Origin: an uncultured Pseudoxanthomonas sp.
GTDB taxonomy: Bacteria > Pseudomonadota > Gammaproteobacteria > Xanthomonadales > Xanthomonadaceae
DNA: 46,211 bases
Assembly (NCBI GenBank): GCA_937975725.1
Contig: CALJUL010000082.1
Coordinates: 1 to 46,211 of the forward strand
Direction of reading: 5' to 3'
Below are positions 26,162 to 33,463 of this stretch, in pieces. Each line of letters begins with the position of its first letter. Position 1 is the stretch's first letter. Under the pieces are notes generated by a model that had not been told where the DNA came from, made no database searches, and saw nothing but the letters and a program-made list of their open reading frames with translations. Position numbers and translations under genes: made by a program.

Positions 26162-28231
26162 ATGAAGCCTAAATCCGCCCTGCTGCCCCTCTGTCTGCTG
26201 GCCGCGCTGCCGGTGCTGGCCTTCGCGCGCGGTCTGGACGTGCGCGACCTGCAGAAACTCGACCGCGTGTCCTCGCCGGTGCTGTCGCCGGACGGCGGCA
26301 CGGTCGTGTTCGCCAAGCGCGTGGTCGATGCCGACATCGCCAAGGCCAGCACGGGCCTGTGGACACGCAACCTGCTGACGCGCGACATGGCGCCGCCGAA
26401 GCGGTTGACCCCGGAAGGCTGGAACGTCAATTCGCCCGCGTTCTCGCCGGACGGCAAGACGGTGTACTTCCTCAGCGCCAAGTCCGGCACCCAGCAGCTC
26501 TACGCGCTGCCGCTGGCCGGCGGCGCGCCGCGCCAGCTCACCGGCTTCGCCCTGGACGTGGGCAGCTACAAGCTGTCGCCGGACGGCGGCCGCGTGCTGT
26601 TCAGCGCCGATACCTTCGCCGAGTGCAAGGCCGACTTCGCCTGCACGAAGAAGAAGCTGGACGACACCGCGGCGAAGAAGAGCACCGGCGTGGTCTACGA
26701 CGGCCTGTTCGTGCGCCACTGGGACACCTGGGCCGACGGCCGCCGCAGCCGTCTGTTCGTCGCCGCGCTGCCGGGCGGCAAGGACAAGCCGGTCGCCACG
26801 GCGACTTCGCTGACCGACGGCTTGGATGGCGATGCGCCGTCCAAGCCGTTCGGCGGTGCCGACGAATACACCTGGTCGCCCGACGGCGCGTCGGTAGTCG
26901 CCGCGATCCGCGTGGCCGGCAAGGGCGAAGCGTGGTCGACCAACTTCGACCTGTACAAGATCGCTGCCGATGGCAGCAGCGCGCCGGTCAACCTGACCGC
27001 GGCCAACCCCGCCTGGGACACCGGGCCGGTGTTCAGTGCAGACGGCAAGACCCTGTTCTACCGCGCGATGAAGCGCCCCGGCTTCGAGGCCGACCGCTTC
27101 GGCCTGATGGCGATGGACCTGGACACCGGGAAAGTCCGTGAGATCGCGCCGAACTGGGATCGCAGCGCCGACAGCATCGTGCTCTCGGATGATGGCGAAA
27201 GGATCTACACCACCGCTCAGGACATGGGCGAGCATCCGTTGTTCTCGGTGGACATCCAGAGCGGCCAGGCGCGCAAGGTCGTCGGAGACGGCAGCGTTTC
27301 GGCATTCGATATGGTCGGCAGGACGCTGGTGCTGTCGCGTAGCACCTTGAAATCCGGCGACGTGATCTATGCCACCAGCGATGACGTCGGCGCCACGTTG
27401 CGCGCGATCACGCCCAGCGCCGGCGAGGTGCTGAAGGACGTCGCATTCGGCGACTTCGAGCAGTTCGACTTCAAGGGCTGGAACAACGAGGCCGTGCACG
27501 CCTACGTGGTCAAGCCGCACGACTACGTGGAAGGACGGAAGTATCCGGTCGCCTTCCTGATCCACGGCGGCCCGCAGGGCAGCTTCGGCAACGGCTGGAG
27601 CTACCGCTGGAACCCGCAGACCTACGCCGGCCAGGGCTATGCGGTGGTGATGGTCGACTTCCACGGCTCCACCGGCTACGGCCAGGCGTTCACCGACGCC
27701 ATCAGCGGCGACTGGGGCGGCAAGCCGCTGGAGGACTTGCGGAAGGGCTGGGCCGCGGCGCAGCGGAAGTACGCCTTCCTCGACGGCGACAAGGCCTGCG
27801 CGCTGGGCGCCAGCTACGGCGGCTACATGATCAACTGGATCGCCGGCAACTGGAACGAGCCGTGGAAGTGCCTGGTCAACCACGACGGCGTGTTCGACAC
27901 GCGCTCGATGGGCTACGTGACCGAGGAACTGTGGTTCACCGAGTGGGAGAACGGCGGCACGCCGTTCGACAAGCCGCAGAACTACGAGAAGTTCAACCCG
28001 GTCAACCACGTCGCCAAGTGGCGCGTGCCGATGCTGGTGGTGCAGGGCGAGAAGGACTACCGCGTGCCGGTGGACCAGGGCCTGTCCGCGTTCACCGCAT
28101 TGCAGCGCAAGGGCATCGAATCGAAGCTGCTGTACTTCCCCGACGAGAACCACTGGGTGCTCAAGCCGCAGAACAGCATCCTGTGGCATGACACCGTCAA
28201 CGCCTGGCTGAAGCAGCACATCGGCCGCTGA
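26162..28231 (+). CDS. Exported S9 family peptidase, DPP5-like
   Basis: A 689-residue secreted serine peptidase. Residues 1-23 are a signal peptide (AFA-R). Residues 30-410 carry PD40/WD-like repeats (SPVLSPDGGTVVF, SPAFSPDGKTVYF and others) forming a beta-propeller. Residues about 440-689 are the hydrolase domain. The triad is Ser551 in GASYGGYM, Asp632 in GEKDYRVP and His664 in DENHWVL. Length and motifs fit the dipeptidyl-peptidase 5/acylaminoacyl peptidase branch. GGAG lies 7-10 nt before the ATG. A strong terminator follows. It is paired with the OPT transporter gene upstream. Confidence 0.9.
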   Translation: MKPKSALLPLCLLAALPVLAFARGLDVRDLQKLDRVSSPVLSPDGGTVVFAKRVVDADIAKASTGLWTRNLLTRDMAPPKRLTPEGWNVNSPAFSPDGKTVYFLSAKSGTQQLYALPLAGGAPRQLTGFALDVGSYKLSPDGGRVLFSADTFAECKADFACTKKKLDDTAAKKSTGVVYDGLFVRHWDTWADGRRSRLFVAALPGGKDKPVATATSLTDGLDGDAPSKPFGGADEYTWSPDGASVVAAIRVAGKGEAWSTNFDLYKIAADGSSAPVNLTAANPAWDTGPVFSADGKTLFYRAMKRPGFEADRFGLMAMDLDTGKVREIAPNWDRSADSIVLSDDGERIYTTAQDMGEHPLFSVDIQSGQARKVVGDGSVSAFDMVGRTLVLSRSTLKSGDVIYATSDDVGATLRAITPSAGEVLKDVAFGDFEQFDFKGWNNEAVHAYVVKPHDYVEGRKYPVAFLIHGGPQGSFGNGWSYRWNPQTYAGQGYAVVMVDFHGSTGYGQAFTDAISGDWGGKPLEDLRKGWAAAQRKYAFLDGDKACALGASYGGYMINWIAGNWNEPWKCLVNHDGVFDTRSMGYVTEELWFTEWENGGTPFDKPQNYEKFNPVNHVAKWRVPMLVVQGEKDYRVPVDQGLSAFTALQRKGIESKLLYFPDENHWVLKPQNSILWHDTVNAWLKQHIGR

Positions 28232-28238
28232 CCGCCAT

Positions 28239-28277
28239 GCGGCGGCCGGTGCCCGATGGCGCCGGCCGCCGCGTTTT
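28239..28277 (+). terminator. Strong intrinsic terminator after the S9 peptidase
   Basis: An 11-bp GC stem (28239-28249 with 28262-28272) continues through a T-G wobble into three more pairs (GCC 28251-28253 with GGC 28258-28260), capped by a CGAT loop. TTTT follows at 28274-28277. It starts 7 nt after the peptidase stop codon and separates it from the DUF819 gene. Confidence 0.85.
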
Positions 28278-28304
28278 CCGCAGTCCCCAGGGGAGCCCTC
28301 GCCG

Positions 28305-29564
28305 ATGGCGATCGAAGCCGCCGCACCGTCCACCGCGCTGATCCAGAACGACATCGTCCTGTTCGGCCTGATCGCCGCCACGCTGGGCGTGGTGTTCTGG
28401 ACCTCCTCGCGCGAGACGGGGCTCTGGAAGAAGTTCTACACCTACGTGCCGGCGCTGCTGCTGTGCTACTTCATCCCCGGCATCTACAACAGCGTCGACC
28501 TGATCGACGGCGCCGCCAGCAAGCTCTACAACCCGGTCGCCAGCCGCGTGCTGCTGCCGGCGGCGCTGGTACTGCTGACCCTGACCATCGACCTGAAGGG
28601 CGTGCTGAAGCTGGGCCCGAAGTTGCTGGCGATGTACGCCGGCGCCTCCATCAGCGTGATGCTGGGCGCGTTCGTGGCGTTCGGGGTGATGGACGCCGTG
28701 CATCCGGAAACCGTCGCCGGCGACACCTGGGGCGGCATGGCCGCGCTGGCCGGTAGCTGGATCGGCGGCGGCGCCAACATGCTGGCGATGAAGGAGGTGT
28801 TCAAGGTCGACGAGACCACGTTCGCCCAGTTCGTCGTGGTCGACGTCAGCGTGGGCTACGTGTGGATGGCGGTGCTGATCTTCCTGGCCAACCGTGCGCA
28901 GGCCATCGACGCCCGCACCGGCGCGGACACGCGCGCCATCGAGGAGCTAAAGGAACGGCTGGCGAGCTACCAGAAGCAGCACGAGCGCGTCACGTCGCTG
29001 ACCGACCTGATGGTGATCCTGGGCATCGCTTTCGGCGCCGTGGGCCTGGCGCACGCCATCGCCGTGCCGGCCGCATCGTGGTTCGCCGGCATGGCCTGGG
29101 CCTCGCAGATGAGCCTGCACGAGCCGTTCGTGTGGGTGGTGGTGCTGTCCACCTTCATCGGCTTGGGCCTGAGCCTGACCCGCGCGCGCACGCTGGACGG
29201 CGCCGGCGCGTCGAAGATCGGCGCGCTGTTCCTCTACATCCTGATCGCCTGCATCGGCATGCAGATGGACATCGGCAAGCTGGCCGACAAGCCGTGGCTG
29301 CTGGTGCTGGGCCTGATCTGGATCCTGGTGCACATCGTGCTGCTGGCGCTGCTGGGCAAGCTGCTGCGCGTGCCGTTCTTCTATTTCGCAATGGGCTCGC
29401 AGAGCAACATCGGCGGCCCCGCGTCGGCGCCGGTGGTGGCGACGGTGTTCCACCCCTCGCTGGCGCCGGTCGGCGCACTGCTCGGCGCGCTGGGCTACGC
29501 CACCGGCACCGTAGCCGCCTACGTGGTCGGCATCGTGCTGCGTGCGATGGCCGGGCAGGGTTGA
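28305..29564 (+). CDS. DUF819 family integral membrane protein
   Basis: A 419-residue inner-membrane protein with about ten hydrophobic segments, matching the DUF819 (YjcL-like) family. Seen: FWTSSRETGLWKKFYTYVPALLLCYFIPG near the N-terminus, WGGMAALAGSWIGGGANMLAMKEVF in the middle, and a second similar half ending GSQSNIGGPASAPVVATVF. The two GG-rich re-entrant-like motifs suggest an inverted-repeat transporter. Substrate is unknown. AGGGGAG lies 9 nt upstream of the ATG. It is insulated from the upstream peptidase gene by a terminator, so it has its own promoter or depends on read-through. A REP pair follows it. Confidence 0.85.
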   Translation: MAIEAAAPSTALIQNDIVLFGLIAATLGVVFWTSSRETGLWKKFYTYVPALLLCYFIPGIYNSVDLIDGAASKLYNPVASRVLLPAALVLLTLTIDLKGVLKLGPKLLAMYAGASISVMLGAFVAFGVMDAVHPETVAGDTWGGMAALAGSWIGGGANMLAMKEVFKVDETTFAQFVVVDVSVGYVWMAVLIFLANRAQAIDARTGADTRAIEELKERLASYQKQHERVTSLTDLMVILGIAFGAVGLAHAIAVPAASWFAGMAWASQMSLHEPFVWVVVLSTFIGLGLSLTRARTLDGAGASKIGALFLYILIACIGMQMDIGKLADKPWLLVLGLIWILVHIVLLALLGKLLRVPFFYFAMGSQSNIGGPASAPVVATVFHPSLAPVGALLGALGYATGTVAAYVVGIVLRAMAGQG

Positions 29565-29589
29565 CGAAGGCCATCCTGCTGCAGGGCTG

Positions 29590-29734
29590 TGCAGGAGCGA
29601 CGTAAGTCGCGAACCGCAGAAACAAGCCGTCCCTTGTACCCGTCGGAGCAAGCGGATGACAGAGGGAACGGGAGGCGCAGTGCCGTGGGAGAAGATGCGG
29701 ATGGCGTGCGGTCGCGACTTACGTCGCTCCTGCA
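29590..29734. repeat. Inverted REP pair, GACGTAAGTCGCGA family
   Basis: Two 23-nt arms (29590-29612 and 29712-29734) are perfect inverted repeats about 99 nt apart. Their core is GCGACGTAAGTCGCGA. They are the same family as the palindrome at 7038-7106, differing by TAA for TCA in the centre. They fill the space between the converging DUF819 and cstA-ybdD units. The roughly 100 nt between the arms holds no gene I can support. Confidence 0.85.
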
Positions 29735-29748
29735 GGGATGGGCGATAG

Positions 29749-29778
29749 AAAAAGGGCGAAGCCGGTAGCTTCGCCCTT
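29749..29778 (-). terminator. Intrinsic terminator of the cstA-ybdD operon
   Basis: A perfect 11-bp stem (29752-29762 with 29768-29778) with a 5-nt loop is followed on the minus strand by T5 (plus-strand A run 29749-29753). It lies 23 nt past the ybdD stop codon with the correct polarity. Confidence 0.88.
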
Positions 29779-29801
29779 CCGCTTTTCCTCCTGCCGGCGT
29801 C

Positions 29802-30026
29802 TCAGCAGCAGCGGAACCCGCTCCTGCCGCCGAAGCGCGCCTCCTGCCGCTCGCGGAAGAAGGTGGGGTAGTCCATCGGTTCGCGGTCCGGGTGCTTTTC
29901 CAGGATGTGGCGGACGTAGTTGTCGTAGTCCGGGATGCCGCAGCACAGCCGGGCGGTCTGCACCAGTCTCCGCCACACACGCTTGTGTGCGGCGAAGTGC
30001 GAGAGCGGGACGAGGGCGGTGCCCAT
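29802..30026 (-). CDS. ybdD: YbdD/YjiX family small protein
   Basis: A 74-residue protein of the YbdD (DUF466) family. Nearly the whole sequence is diagnostic: CCGIPDYDNYVRHILEKHPD, then MDYPTFFRERQEARFGG and the terminal FRCC. It starts 3 nt after the cstA stop, so it is in the same operon. YbdD-type proteins accompany CstA-type pyruvate/peptide transporters in many bacteria and are thought to assist them. The mechanism is not known. Confidence 0.95.
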   Translation of the reverse strand: MGTALVPLSHFAAHKRVWRRLVQTARLCCGIPDYDNYVRHILEKHPDREPMDYPTFFRERQEARFGGRSGFRCC

Positions 30027-30029
30027 GGC

Positions 30030-32111
30030 CTACAGGCTCGCCTGCGCGGCCTGCTGCTCCGCGGTGAGGGCGACGTAGGGCGCCTCGCGGTCGGTGCGCT
30101 GCGGATTGCGGCGGGCGACCAAGATGGTGCGGATCGAGAACACCAGGATGCTCAGCACCACGAACAGGAACAGCACCGTCAGCCCGGTGTTGACGTACGC
30201 GTTGGTGACGATCTGCTGCATCTGCTCCGGGCTCTTGGCCGGCGCCAGCAACTCGCCGTTGGCCAGGCCGGTCCGGTACTTGGCGGCCTGCGCCAGGAAG
30301 CCCTGCACCGGGTTCTTGTCGAAGATCTTGATCAGGCCCGCGTAGCTGGTGCAGATCAGCAGCCACACCGCCGGCACCGCCGTCACCCAGGCGTAGCGGT
30401 CACGCTTGAGCTTGAACAGCACCACCGTGCCCAGCATCAGCGCGATGCCCGCCAGCATCTGGTTGGAGATGCCGAACAGCGGCCACAGCGTCTGGATGCC
30501 GCCGAACGGATCGACCACGCCGGTGTACAGCAGGTAGCCCCACAACGCCACGCAGCCGCCAGTGGCGATGATGTTCGCGGTCCAGGATTCGGTCCGGCGC
30601 AGGGCCGGGATGAAGTTGCCCAGCAGGTCCTGCAGCATGAAGCGGCCGGCACGGGTGCCCGCGTCCACCGCGGTCAGGATGAACAGCGCCTCGAACAGGA
30701 TGGCGAAGTGGTACCAGAACGCCATGCTGTTCGCGGTGGGCAGCACCTGGTGCAGGATCTGCGCGATGCCCACCGCCAGCGTCGGCGCGCCGCCGGCGCG
30801 GGAGAGGATGGTGTGCTCGCCGATGTCCTTGGCGGTGGCCTCCAGCACGTCGGGGCTGATGTGGAAGCCCCATTCGCTGACCTTGGCGGCCACGGCCACC
30901 GCGTCGGTGCCGATCACCGCGGCGGGGCTGTTCATCGCGTAGTAGATGCCCGGCTCCAGGATGGCCGCGGCCACCAGTGCCATCACCGCCACGAACGACT
31001 CCATCAGCATGCCGCCGTAGCCGATGTAGGGCATGTGCGACTCGTTGGCCAGCAGCTTGGGCGTGGTGCCCGAGGAGATCAGCGCGTGGAAGCCCGACAC
31101 CGCGCCGCAGGCGATGGTGATGAACAGGAACGGGAAGATGCCGCCCTTCCACACCGGGCCGTCGCCGCTGCTGGCGAACTGGGTCAGCGCCGGCATCTTC
31201 AGGTCCGGCATCACGATCAGGATGCCGATCGCCAGGCCGACGATGGTGCCGATCTTGAGGAAGGTGGACAGATAGTCGCGCGGCGCCAGCAGCAGCCACA
31301 CCGGCAGCACCGAGGCCACGAAGCCGTAGCCGATCAGCATCCAGGTGATCTGGGTGCCGGTGAAGGTGAAGGCCGGTCCCCAGGTGGGATCCGCGCCGAC
31401 CTTGCCGCCCAGCCAGATCGCGCCCAGCAGCAGGAACAGGCCGACGACCGAGATCTCGCCGATTTTGCCCGGGCGGATGTAGCGCATGTACACGCCCATG
31501 AAGAGGGCGATGGGCATGGTGGCGATGACCGTGAACATGCCCCACGGGCTCTCCGCCAGCGCCTTCACCACCACCATCGCCAGCACCGCCAGGATGATGA
31601 TCATGATCAGGAAGGCGCCGAACAGCGCGATGGTGCCCGGCACCTGGCCCATCTCCTCGCGCACCAGGTCGCCCAGCGAGCGGCCGTTGCGGCGGCTGGA
31701 CAGGAACAGCACCATGAAGTCCTGCACCGCGCCGGCGAACACCACGCCGACCACCAGCCACAGCAGCCCCGGCAGGTAGCCCATCTGCGCGGCCAGCACG
31801 GGCCCGACCAGCGGGCCGGCGCCGGCGATGGCGGCGAAGTGGTGGCCGAACAGCACCTGCTTGTTGGTCGGCACGTAGTCCAGGCCGTCGTTGTTGACCA
31901 CCGCGGGCGTGGCGCGCAACGGGTCGAGCTGCATGACGTTGGTGGCGATGAAGCGGGCGTAGAAGCGGTAGGCGACCAGATAGATGGATACCGCGGCCAC
32001 CACGATCCACAGCGCGTTGATGTGTTCGCCGCGGCGCAGGGCCACCGTGCCCAGTGCGAACGCGCCGAGTATGGCCAGCAGCGCCCAGCCAAGCTTGGAA
32101 AACGCCTTCAT
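30030..32111 (-). CDS. cstA: Carbon starvation protein A (CstA/BtsT type transporter)
   Basis: A 693-residue polytopic inner-membrane protein of the CstA family, with about 16-18 hydrophobic helices. Diagnostic segments include VGHHFAAIAGAGPLVGPVLAAQMGY-type residues near 90-115 (here FGHHFAAIAGAGPL), LVREEMG and ISSGTTPKLLANESHMPYIGYGGM. Members import pyruvate, and CstA has also been linked to peptide uptake under starvation. GGGAGGTGA lies just upstream of the ATG. It is followed by ybdD in one operon with a terminator. Its position beside two peptide transporters fits a starvation or peptide-scavenging block. Substrate is inferred from family only. Confidence 0.95.
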   Translation of the reverse strand: MKAFSKLGWALLAILGAFALGTVALRRGEHINALWIVVAAVSIYLVAYRFYARFIATNVMQLDPLRATPAVVNNDGLDYVPTNKQVLFGHHFAAIAGAGPLVGPVLAAQMGYLPGLLWLVVGVVFAGAVQDFMVLFLSSRRNGRSLGDLVREEMGQVPGTIALFGAFLIMIIILAVLAMVVVKALAESPWGMFTVIATMPIALFMGVYMRYIRPGKIGEISVVGLFLLLGAIWLGGKVGADPTWGPAFTFTGTQITWMLIGYGFVASVLPVWLLLAPRDYLSTFLKIGTIVGLAIGILIVMPDLKMPALTQFASSGDGPVWKGGIFPFLFITIACGAVSGFHALISSGTTPKLLANESHMPYIGYGGMLMESFVAVMALVAAAILEPGIYYAMNSPAAVIGTDAVAVAAKVSEWGFHISPDVLEATAKDIGEHTILSRAGGAPTLAVGIAQILHQVLPTANSMAFWYHFAILFEALFILTAVDAGTRAGRFMLQDLLGNFIPALRRTESWTANIIATGGCVALWGYLLYTGVVDPFGGIQTLWPLFGISNQMLAGIALMLGTVVLFKLKRDRYAWVTAVPAVWLLICTSYAGLIKIFDKNPVQGFLAQAAKYRTGLANGELLAPAKSPEQMQQIVTNAYVNTGLTVLFLFVVLSILVFSIRTILVARRNPQRTDREAPYVALTAEQQAAQASL

Positions 32112-32222
32112 CGGTCACCTCCCGGGGATGTGCGGGCTAGCGTCCTCCCATGCGGCGGCAGGGTCAATCCGTAACCGGGGATTCGGTCTTCGACTTTGGT
32201 CGCAGTGCGCCGGCGTATCCCT

Positions 32223-33236
32223 TCACAGCCAGCGCACCCGCTTGAACAGCCGGTACAGGCCGAAGCAGGCCAGTGCGACCACGCCGATCAGCAGCGGATA
32301 GGCATAGGCGCCTTCCAGTTCCGGCATGTGCTTGAAGTTCATCCCATACCAACTGGTGATCAGGGTGGGGGCGGCCAGCAGCGCGGCCCAGGCGCCCAGC
32401 CGCTTGACCGTCTCGCCCTGCGCCAGCGTGACCAGCGACAGGTTGACGCTCAGGGCGGTGGTCAGCATCTCGCGCAGGGTGTCGGTGTATTCGTTGACGC
32501 GCACGGCATGGTCCTGCACGTCGCGGAAGTACAGGCGCACTTCCTCCGGGATCAGCGGGCTCTGCAGGCGCGTGAGCTGCGACAGCACGTCCTGCAGCGG
32601 CGCCACCGCGAGGCGCATGCGGGTGAGCTCGCGCTTCAGTTCGTACAGCTTGACCACGGTCACGCGCCGGTAGGTCTCGGCGAAGATGTCCTTCTCCAGC
32701 GTGTCCAGGGTCTGCTTGAACTGGTCCACGATGGGGCGGTAGTTGTCGACGATGTAGTCCAGCACCGCGTACAGGCCGTAGGACGGCCCCAGCGCGAGCA
32801 GCTCCGGCTCGCGCTGCACGCGCTCGCGCACCGGCGCGTAGGACAGCGAGGCGCCGTGGCGCACCGTCACCAGGTAGCGCGTGCCGAGAAAGGCGTGTGT
32901 CTCGCCGAAGCGGATGCGGTCGTCCACCACCTGCGCGGTGTGCATCACCACGAACAGCGAGTTGCCGTAGGCTTCCAGCTTGGGGCGCTGGTGCGCGTTC
33001 TGCGCGTCCTCGACCGCCAGGTCATGCAGGTGGAATTCCTCCTGCAGCTTTTCCAGGATGGCGTCCGACGGCTCGTACAGGCCCACCCAGATGAAGCTGC
33101 CGTCATCCACCGCCAGCACGTCGCTGATCTCGTCCAGGCCGATGTCGCGCCGACTGCCTTCGCGGTCGTAGAGCACGCAGTTGATCACGCACTGGGGCAG
33201 GGCAGGCTTGGTCTCGGCGGTAGCGGCATCATTCAT
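32223..33236 (-). CDS. corA: CorA magnesium/cobalt channel
   Basis: A 337-residue CorA-family divalent cation channel. The long cytoplasmic funnel domain is followed by two C-terminal membrane helices. The selectivity motif YGMNF is at residues 297-301 at the end of the first helix, and the basic tail KRVRWL ends the protein. The start is uncertain: ATG at 33236 gives MNDAATAETK. Two more in-frame ATGs lie 9 and 36 nt upstream, and none has a clear ribosome site. The gene lies between cstA and a repeat-rich gap. It may work with CorC (36704-37579), which is implicated in Mg homeostasis. Confidence 0.94.
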   Translation of the reverse strand: MNDAATAETKPALPQCVINCVLYDREGSRRDIGLDEISDVLAVDDGSFIWVGLYEPSDAILEKLQEEFHLHDLAVEDAQNAHQRPKLEAYGNSLFVVMHTAQVVDDRIRFGETHAFLGTRYLVTVRHGASLSYAPVRERVQREPELLALGPSYGLYAVLDYIVDNYRPIVDQFKQTLDTLEKDIFAETYRRVTVVKLYELKRELTRMRLAVAPLQDVLSQLTRLQSPLIPEEVRLYFRDVQDHAVRVNEYTDTLREMLTTALSVNLSLVTLAQGETVKRLGAWAALLAAPTLITSWYGMNFKHMPELEGAYAYPLLIGVVALACFGLYRLFKRVRWL

Positions 33237-33283
33237 GGCGCGCATCGTGCGCCAGACCGCCCGCAGCGGCAACCCCGCTTCCG

Positions 33284-33460
33284 TGCAGGAGGGGCTTCAG
33301 CCCCGACCGCATGGCAGGCGGAAGCCATGAGGACACGGATCAACGCGGATCAACGCGGATGAAAGGAGCAAAGCGATGCTTTATCCGTGTCCATCCGCGC
33401 TGATCCGCGTCTTGAGTGCTTCTCCCCAACCGTGCGATCGGGGCTGAAGCCCCTCCTGCA
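33284..33460. repeat. Composite REP: GGGGCTTCAGCCCC pair around ATCCGCG repeats
   Basis: Two 26-nt arms (33284-33309 and 33435-33460) are inverted copies of the family with self-complementary core GGGGCTTCAGCCCC. They differ by one base in 26. Between them at 33331-33412 are units CACGGATCAACGCGGATCAA and, inverted, TTTATCCGTGTCCATCCGCG and TGATCCGCGTC. The whole gap between the GH97 stop and the corA start is thus repeat. The same core occurs at 38773-38825 and 42049-42118. Confidence 0.88.
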
Positions 33461-33463
33461 TCG

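Noticed and set aside
29892..32174. 760-codon plus-strand frame over cstA
   Set aside because: Charged His/Arg/Gln-rich translation without any motif; the minus strand is unmistakable CstA.
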